NCBI RefSeq assembly: GCF_016918565.1
Contig: NZ_JAFFQD010000022.1
Location: forward strand, 27,521 to 91,520
DNA: 64,000 nt
Reading direction: 5' to 3'
Source of the DNA: Desulfogranum marinum
GTDB lineage: Bacteria > Desulfobacterota > Desulfobulbia > Desulfobulbales > Desulfobulbaceae
Shown here: positions 26,253-35,147 of the stretch, piece after piece
Layout: each line of letters begins with the position of its first letter
Numbering within the stretch: the stretch's first letter is position 1
Made by a program: the position numbers and the translations under genes
The notes under the pieces: model-generated
Databases searched by the model: none
What the model was told of the DNA's origin: nothing
Seen by the model: only the letters and a program-made list of their open reading frames with translations

Positions 26253-28646
26253 ATGAGACTTCGTCTACTCGTACTTTGCCTATCCATACTCTTTTTATCG
26301 TCTTCACCTTTAGGTGCCGAACAGAGTCAAGAACTTCCATTTCAACTGGATACAGAAATCCCTCATTTTAAGATAGGCATTCTCACAGATGGACCTATTC
26401 GCTCTTTTCCGGACTTAATTGATACATATCGCAGGGAAATAGAACAGGTAGCAGGGGACGAATACACCATTTCTTTCCCGCCGGAAATGACACTGGAGGC
26501 TGGTGGCACCAAAGCAAGCGTTAACAAACAGCTCGATAGACTCCTTGCCAATCAGGAAACCAGCCTCATCATTGCCTTAGGGACAGTTGCTTCCAGCGAA
26601 GCACTCAAACGCAAATCTCCCGCCATACCGGTAATTGCTCCATTCGTGCTTGATCCTAGTATACAGAATGCTCCAAAAGAGGATTTAGGCAGTGGAGTTC
26701 ACAACCTGACTTACGTATTTATCGGAACATCAATCAACAAGCTCTTAACAACATTTCGCGGGATAGTCCCTTTCCAACACCTTGCAATGCTCGTTGATGC
26801 ACGCGATATCAATGGTATTGATGGTATTACCAAAAAGGTGAGGCAGCTAACCAACGAACATACCATAACCATAGACCTCATCCCGGTAGCAGCATCAGCT
26901 GGAACGGCAGTGCAGGCTATACCACCCGGGGTCGAGGCGGTCATGGTGGGGCCACTCTGGCAACTAGACAAAAAAGAATTTTCTGCTCTCAGCCAGGGAC
27001 TTATCCAGCGGCAACTTCCCAGTTTTTCCATGTGGGATTATAGGTATGTTGAGCAGGGACTTTTTGCGACCTCCATGCCGGAAAACATCCAAGAGCACCT
27101 TGCTCGTAGAGTTGCGGTGACCGTCCAGGAGATTCTCTTGGGAGAAGACCCAGCCACTTTGCCAGTAGTTTTCACTAAGACCCAAAAAATGGCCTTTAAT
27201 ATGGAAACTGCCAGAGCTATTAATATCTATCCCAGCCTCGGCCAACTGACGGGTTCCAAACTCCTACATGAACAGCGGCAGGATATCCAACGCCGCCTTT
27301 CTCTTCCTGAGGCCGTTCAGGAGGCCCTTTCAGCCAACCTCGATCTTGCGGTTGCCGAACGTCAGGTAACGGCAGGCACCTATGCCGTAGGCGAAGCCAG
27401 ATCTCCTTTGCTGCCCCAGGTTGGAATCGGTGCTTCTGGCAGGGTCATAGATGATGACCGTGCATTTATCAGCGGCGGAACCACTCCGGAAAAGGCCTGG
27501 ATAGCAAGCGCCAATGCTTCACAACAGATTTATTCAGAAAAAAGCTGGTCAACCTATACGGTTGAAAAATACAGGCAAAGCGGAAGAGAATTCAATCGTG
27601 ACACAGTCCGGCTTGATATAACACTGGATGCGGCAAACGCCTATCTCAACGTGCTTCGTCAAAAAACCATTGAGCAGCTGCAAAAAGAAAATATGCAATT
27701 GACCCAGGCTAACCTGGAACGGGCTCAGATACGCTTGAGCACAGGGGTTGCAGGACCGGATGAACTGTATCGATGGCAGACCAAATTTGCTAATGACCGC
27801 CAAGTTGTACTCCGTGCCGAATCAACTACACTTGATGCCATGCAGCAGTTAAACCGTATCCTGCATCGACCATTGCAGGAGGAATTCATAGCTGAAGAAA
27901 CTGACTTGAGTGATCCTTTGCTCATTACCGGTGACCAACTTTTTTACCAACTCATGCACAATCCCAGGTATTTAAAAGACTTTAATGCCTTTGCCATGGA
28001 GGAAGGGCTGAAATTGTCGCCTGAGCTGCAGGTAATTGATGCAGAGATCGCTGCCCAGGAACGTATCATCGTCCGCTCCAAGCGAGAATACTGGCTTCCT
28101 GATTTCACAGTTGAGGGTAATGTTGATCAAGTCCTCTCTGATTCCGGCGAGGGACAGCGTGATGAAGCAGTCACCGGTCTTGATGATACAGACTGGTCAG
28201 TAGGTGTTTTTGCACGGCTCCCCCTCTTTGAAGGGGGAAGAAAAAGCGCAACTCTCGGTAAAACCAGAGAACAGCTCAACCAGCTCAAAACTGAACGGAT
28301 GGCCACAGCAGAAAGAATCAACCAACGGATTCTTGCGGCCTCAAACAATACCAGGGCTTCCTATCCATCTATCAATCTTTCCAGGGAAGCTGCCGAAGCT
28401 GCACGCCGTAACCTGCAGCTCGTTACTGATTCCTACGTACAGGGTATCAAATCCATTATTGATCTCCTGGATGCACAAAACCAGGCTCTCAATTCAGACC
28501 TTGACGCAGCCAATGCAGTATACAACTTCCTAATCGATTTTATGGGAGTCCAGCGATCCATCGGTCAATTCATTATTTTCCTGCCCCAGGAGGAGCAGCA
28601 AGAGTGGCTTGAACGCGCAAAAGCTTTTCTCCAGTGGCAAAAATGA
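26253..28646 (+). CDS. TolC-family outer-membrane protein fused to an ABC-substrate-binding-like domain
   Basis: A 797-residue protein, far longer than TolC (about 470). A signal peptide (LCLSILFLSSSPLGA) is followed at about residues 38-330 by a periplasmic-binding-protein-like domain resembling the TrpX/ABC_sub_bind family (IGILTDGPIRSF, SLIIALGTVASSEALKR, IPVIAPFVLDPS, VEAVMVGPLW). From about residue 350 on it is an outer-membrane efflux protein with two repeats (SLPEAVQEALSANLDLAVAE and the later LNLSREAAEAARRNLQLVTD-like segment ending in SIIDLLDAQNQAL). It completes the tripartite pump. The fused domain could sense or capture cargo, which is inference. Its stop lies inside the stem of the following terminator. 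Confidence 0.88.
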   Translation: MRLRLLVLCLSILFLSSSPLGAEQSQELPFQLDTEIPHFKIGILTDGPIRSFPDLIDTYRREIEQVAGDEYTISFPPEMTLEAGGTKASVNKQLDRLLANQETSLIIALGTVASSEALKRKSPAIPVIAPFVLDPSIQNAPKEDLGSGVHNLTYVFIGTSINKLLTTFRGIVPFQHLAMLVDARDINGIDGITKKVRQLTNEHTITIDLIPVAASAGTAVQAIPPGVEAVMVGPLWQLDKKEFSALSQGLIQRQLPSFSMWDYRYVEQGLFATSMPENIQEHLARRVAVTVQEILLGEDPATLPVVFTKTQKMAFNMETARAINIYPSLGQLTGSKLLHEQRQDIQRRLSLPEAVQEALSANLDLAVAERQVTAGTYAVGEARSPLLPQVGIGASGRVIDDDRAFISGGTTPEKAWIASANASQQIYSEKSWSTYTVEKYRQSGREFNRDTVRLDITLDAANAYLNVLRQKTIEQLQKENMQLTQANLERAQIRLSTGVAGPDELYRWQTKFANDRQVVLRAESTTLDAMQQLNRILHRPLQEEFIAEETDLSDPLLITGDQLFYQLMHNPRYLKDFNAFAMEEGLKLSPELQVIDAEIAAQERIIVRSKREYWLPDFTVEGNVDQVLSDSGEGQRDEAVTGLDDTDWSVGVFARLPLFEGGRKSATLGKTREQLNQLKTERMATAERINQRILAASNNTRASYPSINLSREAAEAARRNLQLVTDSYVQGIKSIIDLLDAQNQALNSDLDAANAVYNFLIDFMGVQRSIGQFIIFLPQEEQQEWLERAKAFLQWQK

Positions 28647-28685
28647 ACATTAGCCCAAATTTCTAATGAGCATTTTGCCATTTTT
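28635..28685 (+). terminator. Terminator of the RND efflux operon
   Basis: A long imperfect inverted repeat (TGGCAAAAATG..CATTAG against CTAATG..CATTTTGCCA) starts 12 nt before the TolC-gene stop and is followed by TTTTTGG. The hairpin overlaps the last codons. Confidence 0.65.
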
Positions 28686-29115
28686 GGAAAAAAATGTGAT
28701 TTCAGAGCCATGCATCTAAATTAATACGGTACAAAATGTAATTATTCAGCCAATAACAAATAGTTTCGCTTTAACCTCCACCTGTAACTGTTTAGCAATG
28801 CCCCAGATGCGTGTACAAGCAGTCTCGATAACTATAGTAATGCTCTATTTTCCTGCCTGATCGTGCGAAGAGGTAAGCGCAGACTCCGTGGGTTGTTACT
28901 GAATAGTGACTACAAAATTAAAAAAATACTCAGGCAGGTCAGTCCACGCGGCGCCTCTAGTTCAGTATTTTGAACCAGCAACCGCCTGAACAAATGAGAA
29001 ATCAGGGGTAGCGATGAAAAAAATTCTAATTGCTTTATTTACCCACACCGGCTACACGCTTATGATTACCTAACGCATATCTAGCCATCATCATTCACAG
29101 CACCCAATCTAACTA
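28686..29115. other. Non-coding gap with a dispersed motif
   Basis: No credible gene is seen. At 28871-28888 it holds AGGTAAGCGCAGACTCCG, which also occurs in the insertion at 52850 and, with small changes, at 9219 and inside the 262-bp elements. A TCAGGC/GCCTGA inverted repeat follows. The helicase gene at its right end lacks an obvious ribosome site. Confidence 0.5.
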
Positions 29116-30627
29116 ATGATAAAAAAATTTTTCTCCCTCGCAGGCCAGTCCATTAAAAAGCTGGCGCGTTCAGCAACAGGGAAAAGTAAAACAGCTCCCA
29201 AGTCACCTGCCCAAGAAACAATTCCCGCCCAGGAAGCCCTCCAGGAAAAACACCAAAACCGCAAGGAGCAAAAACCGCAGCAAACAAAATTCAGGCAACC
29301 TCCCAAAAAGAAAAAAGCAACTGTCGCTTGGCGGATTGAAGAATTCGAGGTTACCCCCCTTCCGGATAAAACCAGATTTCACGACTATGAGCTGCCACTT
29401 GAGATCATGCACGCCATTGCAGACCTTGAATTCCAGTACTGCACCCCTATCCAGGAAAAGGCATTTCCCACTGTCCTGAAAGGACAGGACATGGTCGGGA
29501 AAGCCCATACCGGAACTGGGAAAAGTGCGGTTTTTCTTATTACCATCCTCACACGGCTCCTTCAGCAAAAACGGTCCTATTCGCCGTCTGGCACGTACAA
29601 GCCTCGGGCACTTGTTATTGCCCCTACCAGAGAGTTGGTCATCCAAATTGCCAAAGATGGCAACAAGCTGGCTACCTATACGCCACTGACCATTACAGCG
29701 GTTTATGGAGGTGTAGATTATCAGAAGCAAATCAATGAAGTCAGCCAGGGAAAGAGTGATATCATTGTTGCCACTCCGGGAAGGCTGTTGGATTTCATCG
29801 ACAAAAGGCTCCTCAAGCTCGACCAGTGCGAAATTATGGTCATCGATGAGGCGGACAGAATGTTGGACATGGGTTTTATTCCTGATGTGCGTCGCATAAT
29901 AGGCAGGGTAAAGAAAAAAGAGCAACGCCAGACCATGCTCTTTTCGGCAACCATCACCGAGGAAGTGAAACGCCTGGCATTCCAATGGTGCCGAAACCCG
30001 GAAATGGTTGATGTCGAAACCGAACAATTATCCATTAAAACAGTTGAGCAAATAGTTTACCTGGTTACCACCGAAGAAAAATACACGGTTCTCTACAATC
30101 TTCTGAAAAAGAAAGCCAACCAACGCATCATGGTTTTTACCAACCAGAAACATGAAGCAAAAACTCTCAGCGCCAAGTTGCAGGCCAACGGTATCAACTG
30201 TACTCTGCTTTCAGGCGACGTACCTCAACAGAAAAGAACCCAACGGCTGGAAAAATTTCGTGAAGGCAAGGTAAAGGTACTCATTGCAACAGATGTTGCA
30301 GGAAGGGGTATTCATATCGATGGGATCAGTCACGTGGTCAATTTCACGCTCCCTTATGAACCGGAAAATTATGTGCACCGTATCGGCAGAACAGGCAGAG
30401 CAGGTGCTCATGGAACCTCGATCAGTTTTGCTTGCGAGGAAGGCTCCTTTTACCTACCAGAGATTGAGGAATACACCGGCAGAACGTTGGAATGCGTGGT
30501 TCCAGACGAATCACTGCTGGCGGAAGTTCCGCCGCCGCGGAAAAGACCGAATAAAAATCGTCGAAAAAAACCGCCTCACAGTCGGCATAAGCAAACACAT
30601 CATAAAAAGACCGGCAGTTCAGCTTAA
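29116..30627 (+). CDS. DEAD-box RNA helicase (RhlB/RhlE-like)
   Basis: A 503-residue helicase. A basic, Gln/Lys-rich N-terminal extension of about 75 residues precedes the core. Then come the Q-motif area, motif I AHTGTGKS, Ia PTRELVIQI, GG, Ib ATPGRLLDF, II DEADRMLDMGF, III FSATI, IV-V DVAGRGIHIDG and VI HRIGRTGRAG. The C-terminus is again highly basic (RKRPNKNRRKK), fitting RNA binding. It unwinds RNA in ribosome assembly or mRNA decay. No good Shine-Dalgarno precedes the ATG. A strong hairpin lies 15 nt after the stop. Confidence 0.94.
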   Translation: MIKKFFSLAGQSIKKLARSATGKSKTAPKSPAQETIPAQEALQEKHQNRKEQKPQQTKFRQPPKKKKATVAWRIEEFEVTPLPDKTRFHDYELPLEIMHAIADLEFQYCTPIQEKAFPTVLKGQDMVGKAHTGTGKSAVFLITILTRLLQQKRSYSPSGTYKPRALVIAPTRELVIQIAKDGNKLATYTPLTITAVYGGVDYQKQINEVSQGKSDIIVATPGRLLDFIDKRLLKLDQCEIMVIDEADRMLDMGFIPDVRRIIGRVKKKEQRQTMLFSATITEEVKRLAFQWCRNPEMVDVETEQLSIKTVEQIVYLVTTEEKYTVLYNLLKKKANQRIMVFTNQKHEAKTLSAKLQANGINCTLLSGDVPQQKRTQRLEKFREGKVKVLIATDVAGRGIHIDGISHVVNFTLPYEPENYVHRIGRTGRAGAHGTSISFACEEGSFYLPEIEEYTGRTLECVVPDESLLAEVPPPRKRPNKNRRKKPPHSRHKQTHHKKTGSSA

Positions 30628-30641
30628 CCAGCGCCCCACGC

Positions 30642-30684
30642 CACATCTGCCACCCTGCCATATCCGTACAACGTGGCAGATGTG
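30642..30684 (+). terminator. Hairpin after the helicase gene
   Basis: A perfect 12-bp inverted repeat (CACATCTGCCAC / GTGGCAGATGTG) with a 19-nt loop, just after the helicase stop. The T-run is absent (TAAGCTGTAAT follows), so it may be an mRNA 3'-end stabiliser rather than a classic terminator. Confidence 0.5.
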
Positions 30685-30768
30685 TAAGCTGTAATATACA
30701 GAAATAGTGTAACTGTAGACTCCGTGTGGGTACTGCAAAACAATTACAATCTACAAAAAAGCCTGTTA

Positions 30769-31030
30769 CCCAAATTCTGCACGTCAAATGTTAGAAAAAA
30801 TAAATTCTACTTTAAAAAACAACATAGTGAGCAGACAATTGATTTGAAGTTCTATTCACTGTTTGAGTGAACCTATTTTTTCTCACCTTCAACGCCCTTC
30901 GGGATCGGCAATTTCACCAAATCTGCTACGTTACCGAAGGCTTGAAGTATTTTTATACGTCTGCGCCTCCGGTGCCTCACATCTTCGGCAGGTAGCGTAG
31001 ACTCCGAAATTTCCAATTGCAGGATTTAGG
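30769..31030. mobile_element. 262-bp MITE-like element, copy 1
   Basis: This non-coding element is nearly identical to 53247-53508, the same 262-bp length. Its ends are inverted repeats (CCCAAATTCTGC at the left, GCAGGATTTAGG at the right, so the reverse complement differs at two positions). It is flanked by a 5-bp direct duplication TGTTA (30764-30768 and 31031-31035). The right-hand TGTTA contains the stop codon (TAA, reverse strand) of the sulfite-reductase-like gene, so the element landed at the very end of that gene. It has no transposase, as expected for a MITE moved by a partner elsewhere. The interior carries short inverted segments around CGCCCTTCGGGATCGGC. Confidence 0.9.
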
Positions 31031-31032
31031 TG

Positions 31033-31650
31033 TTACACTTCTGCAAAGGGGAACTCAGAGTCCTCCAGCAGTGTAAACATCCGTTGTTTCTTCTCTGTTT
31101 TGCGGTTGTGGAAAGCAACCAGTTCGCCGATGATTTCCAGCACCCTTTCCTCATCTGCTCCCTTGGCAATCCGTTTACCGATTTTTGGAGATGGCCCGCC
31201 CTTGCCCCCAACAAAAACCTCATACCCTTTTTTGGTCGCCATAAGACCAATATCAGTTATTTTCGGATTGGAGCAGCTAATAGGACAACCGGAAATAGCC
31301 ATCTTGACTTTTGCTTTTACATTGGGTAGGTCACCAAATTTATCAAGGATTTTTTGATTCATAGCCACAGTATCAATAACGGCAAGATTGCACTGTTCTG
31401 CACCGGCACAAACCTTGGGTAAAAGAAATTTTCCCGGCCCTTTAAAGGTGGCACCCAAGGAAGCCAGCTCTTTCTTAATTGCGGGAGCAATTTCTTGTGG
31501 AACACCTGTCAGGCGTAGGTTCTGCACAGCGGTAAGGTATACGCCTAACCCATATTGCTCTGCCAGACGATGTGCAGCTGCCATGATATCCAGCGGTAGC
31601 CTACCAGCCGGTACGAGTACGATGATATTTACTTTTTTTTCTTCACTCAT
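31033..31650 (-). CDS. Low-molecular-mass sulfite/nitrite-reductase-like siroheme protein
   Basis: A 205-residue protein resembling the small assimilatory-type sulfite reductase of sulfate reducers (about 220 residues). A ferredoxin-like half-domain (LRLTGVPQEIAPAIKKELAS) precedes the [4Fe-4S]-siroheme motif, VCAGAEQCNL near residue 81 and SGCPISCSNP near residue 120. This gives the C-x5-C and C-x3-C spacing of the family. The physiological role of such proteins is unsettled; sulfite or nitrite reduction is likely. The stop codon lies in the target-site duplication of the 262-bp element. Confidence 0.85.
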   Translation of the reverse strand: MSEEKKVNIIVLVPAGRLPLDIMAAAHRLAEQYGLGVYLTAVQNLRLTGVPQEIAPAIKKELASLGATFKGPGKFLLPKVCAGAEQCNLAVIDTVAMNQKILDKFGDLPNVKAKVKMAISGCPISCSNPKITDIGLMATKKGYEVFVGGKGGPSPKIGKRIAKGADEERVLEIIGELVAFHNRKTEKKQRMFTLLEDSEFPFAEV

Positions 31651-32017
31651 TGTTCTTTATTTTGTTGTTATTAATGAATGGCGTCATAAAAGCTTCAGTC
31701 TATGGCGTCGTGGCCTTTTGCATGGCATTCCAAATACTCTATGTAATTCGTCGTACCATGCAAGTTAACCTAGTAGGCTCGGAGTCACACAGACACCACG
31801 ACGGAAATCGCAGTTTACGGGGTGATGATGTGTTGCTCCCCTCTCTTGTTGCATAATCCATCTTGTTCTTGGCAACACTATAGAGCAAACTGGTCCATGT
31901 CGTCCATATCAAAAGAGTCAAATGGTTTTATTTTGGCACAAAAATAAAGAAAGACACTCACTCTTTTTTGCAGTAAGAGGCGTAAGACATCCCTTGTTTA
32001 CAACCACAGGAAAACTG

Positions 32018-32347
32018 ATGAACTGGTTTATTCTCTTTCTCGCAGGCCTTTTTGAAACCGGCTGGGCTGTGGGGTTAAAGTACTCAGAAGGTTTCACCCG
32101 ACTGTGGCCATCGGTATGGACCGTCATCGCTATGGCGATCAGTCTCTGGCTGCTTGGAATTTCAATGAAGTCGCTCCCTCTGGGTACGGCATACAGTGTC
32201 TGGGTTGGTGTTGGTGCGCTGGGCACTGTTATTCTAGGCATAATACTGTTCAAGGAACCGGCAAACGCTTTCAGGATAATCAGTCTCACACTTATACTGG
32301 CCGGGATTATCGGCCTTAAAATTGCCACCCCCGGAAGCCATGGTTGA
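32018..32347 (+). CDS. sugE: SMR-family exporter, Gdx/SugE type
   Basis: A 109-residue four-helix protein starting [20 protein letters not shown], with the essential Glu at position 13. The SugE/Gdx signature is seen in [20 protein letters not shown], and [10 protein letters not shown] follows. Characterised Gdx proteins export guanidinium in exchange for protons. The ATG at 32018 was preferred to a longer frame because the shorter product matches the family length and begins in the first helix. I looked for a guanidine riboswitch upstream and found none convincing. The stop overlaps the next gene by 8 nt. Confidence 0.9.
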   Translation: MNWFILFLAGLFETGWAVGLKYSEGFTRLWPSVWTVIAMAISLWLLGISMKSLPLGTAYSVWVGVGALGTVILGIILFKEPANAFRIISLTLILAGIIGLKIATPGSHG

Positions 32348-32855
32348 AAACACTGATACAAAACCCATCGTGGACATGGCGCAATTGTGCCCCTGTGACT
32401 CCGGCCTCACCTATGGCAAATGCTGTCACCCTTTACACTCGGGCCAAAGGCATGCTCCTACGGCCGAAGCCTTAATGCGCTCCCGCTATAGCGGGTATGT
32501 GGCCCAAGAGATCCCCTATATCCTGCAGACATGGCACCCCTCTACCAGGCCCCTATCCATAGATCCGAATACCATTGCCCACTGGTGCGGTTTAAAAATA
32601 CTAGCGACCAGTAAAGGTGGGGAAAACGACCATCAAGGAACAGTTGAATTTACAGCAACAGCGATGGACAGTGGCAGAATCAGCCAACTGCATGAAGTGA
32701 GTTGTTTTGTCAAAGAAAACGGGCAGTGGCTGTATGTTTCCGGAGAAGTAACAGAAAACAACACTCGCCAAAAGACTGCAAACGGGAAAGTCGGTCGAAA
32801 TGTTCCCTGCCCATGCGGCAGCGGGAAAAAATACAAAAAATGCTGTGGACGTTGA
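32340..32855 (+). CDS. ychJ: YchJ-family protein with two SEC-C motifs
   Basis: A 171-residue protein with an N-terminal SEC-C zinc motif ([13 protein letters not shown]), a YchJ core ([20 protein letters not shown] and [19 protein letters not shown]) and a C-terminal SEC-C motif ([15 protein letters not shown]). E. coli YchJ has the same layout, but its function is not established; the middle has an NTF2-like fold. The ATG at 32340 overlaps the upstream gene by 8 nt. An in-frame TTG six codons earlier is a less likely start. Confidence 0.9.
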   Translation: MVENTDTKPIVDMAQLCPCDSGLTYGKCCHPLHSGQRHAPTAEALMRSRYSGYVAQEIPYILQTWHPSTRPLSIDPNTIAHWCGLKILATSKGGENDHQGTVEFTATAMDSGRISQLHEVSCFVKENGQWLYVSGEVTENNTRQKTANGKVGRNVPCPCGSGKKYKKCCGR

Positions 32856-32975
32856 ACTGTTTACTTTGCATAGATGTATTGGCATTAGACAGCAAGAGAT
32901 GAAGTCCCCCTAACTTTTCCAACAGTAGGGTCTTATCGCTCTCCTCCACCTCTTACAAACAAGGAACTTACTCCA

Positions 32976-33908
32976 ATGAGCAACACACGCCGGCAGGCAC
33001 TCCTCGGCTCTCTCTTTGCCCTAGGAGCCACAGCAATTTGGTCGGGAAATTTCATTGTTGCCCGTGGCCTCAGTGAAATTGTTCCTCCAGTGAGTATCGC
33101 TTTCTGGAGGTGGGTTGTGGCAGTAATCGTCTTTCTCCCCTTTGCCTTAAAGCCGCTTGTGGCAGAAAGGCACATACTGCTGAAAAATATCCGTTACCTT
33201 TCCCTTACTGCACTGTTGGGCGTAACCGTTTTTAACACGCTTATCTACATTGCCGGGCACACAACCACGGCCCTCAATCTCTCTCTGATCGCTATCACCT
33301 TTCCCATTTTTATCGTCATCCTGTCGCGGATTTTATATGGAGAACTGATAACTACCAAAAAAATACTGGGGATTGTTCTGGTTACCTGTGGAGTTGTGTT
33401 ACTCATCACCAAGGGGGACTTATCGGTCTTGACCAATATCACCTTTACAGTGGGAGATTTTTGGATGCTCTCAGCATCGTCAATTTTTGCCGTTTACAGT
33501 ATCTTGATCAAACACAAACCCCAAGAACTCAGTATCTGGTCTTTTCAGTTAAGTACCTTTTCCCTGGGCTTGCTCTTTCTTTTTCCTTTCTTTGTTTGGG
33601 AATCGGCGACCACACCACCGGTCACCTACAGCATCACCACCATTTTAGCTATTCTTTACATAGGGATATTTGCCTCACTTACCGCTTTTGTCCTCTGGAA
33701 CAAGGCCATAATAACCATTGGCCCTGCAAAAGCAGGCTTGATTTACTATACGCTGCCTCTGTTCAGCGGCTTTTTGGCCTATCTCTTTTTAAAGGAAAGC
33801 ATTGGTATCATACACCTTATCAGTGCCCTGATGATTGTTTCCGGCATATTGACTGCCAATCATCAGGCAAAAAAAAAGGAGCCCTGCTATTCGCAAAAGG
33901 CTCCTTAA
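32976..33908 (+). CDS. EamA/DMT-family transporter
   Basis: A 310-residue inner-membrane protein with ten predicted helices arranged as two EamA repeats. The first holds GATAIWSGNFIVARGLSEIV, the second FWMLSASSIFAVYSILIKH. It ends in the typical LKESIGIIHLISALMIVSGI and a short basic tail. Members export metabolites or amino acids; the substrate here is unknown. The last codons overlap a terminator used by the convergent gene on the other strand. Confidence 0.9.
   Translation: MSNTRRQALLGSLFALGATAIWSGNFIVARGLSEIVPPVSIAFWRWVVAVIVFLPFALKPLVAERHILLKNIRYLSLTALLGVTVFNTLIYIAGHTTTALNLSLIAITFPIFIVILSRILYGELITTKKILGIVLVTCGVVLLITKGDLSVLTNITFTVGDFWMLSASSIFAVYSILIKHKPQELSIWSFQLSTFSLGLLFLFPFFVWESATTPPVTYSITTILAILYIGIFASLTAFVLWNKAIITIGPAKAGLIYYTLPLFSGFLAYLFLKESIGIIHLISALMIVSGILTANHQAKKKEPCYSQKAP
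33868..33906 (-). terminator. Terminator of the FMN oxidase gene, inside the end of the exporter gene
   Basis: AAGGAGCC (33876-33883) pairs with GGCTCCTT (33899-33906). Read leftward, the hairpin is followed by a run of nine T. It should end leftward transcription. Rightward, the hairpin is followed only by AATATT, so it may work weakly in that direction. Confidence 0.85.
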
Positions 33909-33939
33909 TATTGTATAGAAAAGAGTGAACGAGTTTGTA

Positions 33940-34959
33940 TCAACTCTCCTGACGAAACACTATATTTTTATCTACAGTTGCAACTGAGGCACTCCCGGTC
34001 AGCACCATTGCCTGTTTTAATTCCATCAACAGGGTGTCTAAATACGTTTCAACCCCTTGCTGAAGCCCTCCGACAGCAGCAATGGAAAATGGTCTTCCTA
34101 TCATCACCGCATCAGCGCCAAGGGCAATCAATTTCAGCACATCTGCACCGAAACGTACCCCACCGTCGGCAAAAATGGTTATTTTCCCTTTTACCTTGTC
34201 CGCAATGGCCTCCAGCACATCTGCCGACCCAGGCGTATAATCCAGCACCCTGCCGCCGTGATTGGAAACGACAATTGCATCGGCTCCGGCACTGACAGCC
34301 AGCTCGGCCTCATCCGGGGTCATAACACCTTTAAGGATAAATTTCATACCGATGCTACTGATCATGTCAGTCAATTTTTCCAGAGGCTTCGGCGAAACAG
34401 GCCTTCCCATCTTACGCAGGGTAATCAGACCGGCAGCATCAATATCCATACCGATGATGTCGGTACCGGTTGCCTTTGCCCATTCAAGCTTCTGGTTAAA
34501 CTCTACATCTTCCCATGGTTTAATAAAGGGAATACCATGCCCGTCAGCCTGCGTGATCGCGGCATATCCTGCCTGATAAATAAAGTCAGGAACACCGTCA
34601 CCGATACAGCCAATGGTGCCTTTTGCCTTACAGCCATTGACAATTGCCAAGGCGTAATCTTCCTCCGAAACACCACCGCCCATGTTAAAAGAAACGCCGC
34701 CAATGGGCGCAGCCAGAACCGGTAACGCGAGCTTTTTGCCCAAAACCGACACAGTCGTATCAGGCTCGACTACATCATGGATAAGGCGCATGTTAAAACA
34801 GACCTTTTCCAATGCCTTGAAGTTATTGCTAAATGAAGAACCACTTCCCAGCCCCCCCATTCCAGGCACCTGTCCCACACAGGCCTTACCATTACAAACA
34901 GGACAGACCTTACAAAACGGGGCCATTAATTTTCTGGCGTTATCACGAATTTCCTTCAT
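33940..34959 (-). CDS. FMN-dependent alpha-hydroxyacid oxidase/dehydrogenase family protein
   Basis: A 339-residue TIM-barrel flavoprotein. The FMN and active-site signature is VVSNHGGRVLDY, followed by ADGGVRFGADVLKLIALGAD and the phosphate-binding VMIGRPF. Family members oxidise lactate, glycolate or similar acids. An N-terminal CKVCPVCNGKACVGQ segment holds four cysteines in a C-x2-C-x2-C-x4-C arrangement, seen in many anaerobic versions and possibly binding a metal or cluster. This would be a second lactate-type enzyme next to lutABC in the same window. It stands alone with its own terminator. Confidence 0.86.
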   Translation of the reverse strand: MKEIRDNARKLMAPFCKVCPVCNGKACVGQVPGMGGLGSGSSFSNNFKALEKVCFNMRLIHDVVEPDTTVSVLGKKLALPVLAAPIGGVSFNMGGGVSEEDYALAIVNGCKAKGTIGCIGDGVPDFIYQAGYAAITQADGHGIPFIKPWEDVEFNQKLEWAKATGTDIIGMDIDAAGLITLRKMGRPVSPKPLEKLTDMISSIGMKFILKGVMTPDEAELAVSAGADAIVVSNHGGRVLDYTPGSADVLEAIADKVKGKITIFADGGVRFGADVLKLIALGADAVMIGRPFSIAAVGGLQQGVETYLDTLLMELKQAMVLTGSASVATVDKNIVFRQES

Positions 34960-35147
34960 TATTTTTCATCTCCCACAAAATGTTCAACGATCAGTAATAC
35001 AACGTATTTGCAGAGCCAAGACTAAAAATTCCCAACTGGATTTGTCAATCTCTTTCCCTATGGAATTTTCAGATACCGCTGTCCAGCACTACATTTCATC
35101 GAGGAGTCTGTCGGACTCCTAGACATAATGTTCATGAAAAGTGGGGG

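Noticed and set aside
29013..29072. Nineteen-codon frame (MKKILIALFTHTGYTLMIT) before the helicase gene
   Set aside because: It has a hydrophobic start but only a weak ribosome site and no sign of conservation or attenuator structure.
31651..32017. Possible guanidine riboswitch upstream of the Gdx-type exporter
   Set aside because: I looked for the ACGR-loop hairpins of the mini-ykkC type and the conserved core of ykkC and did not find them.
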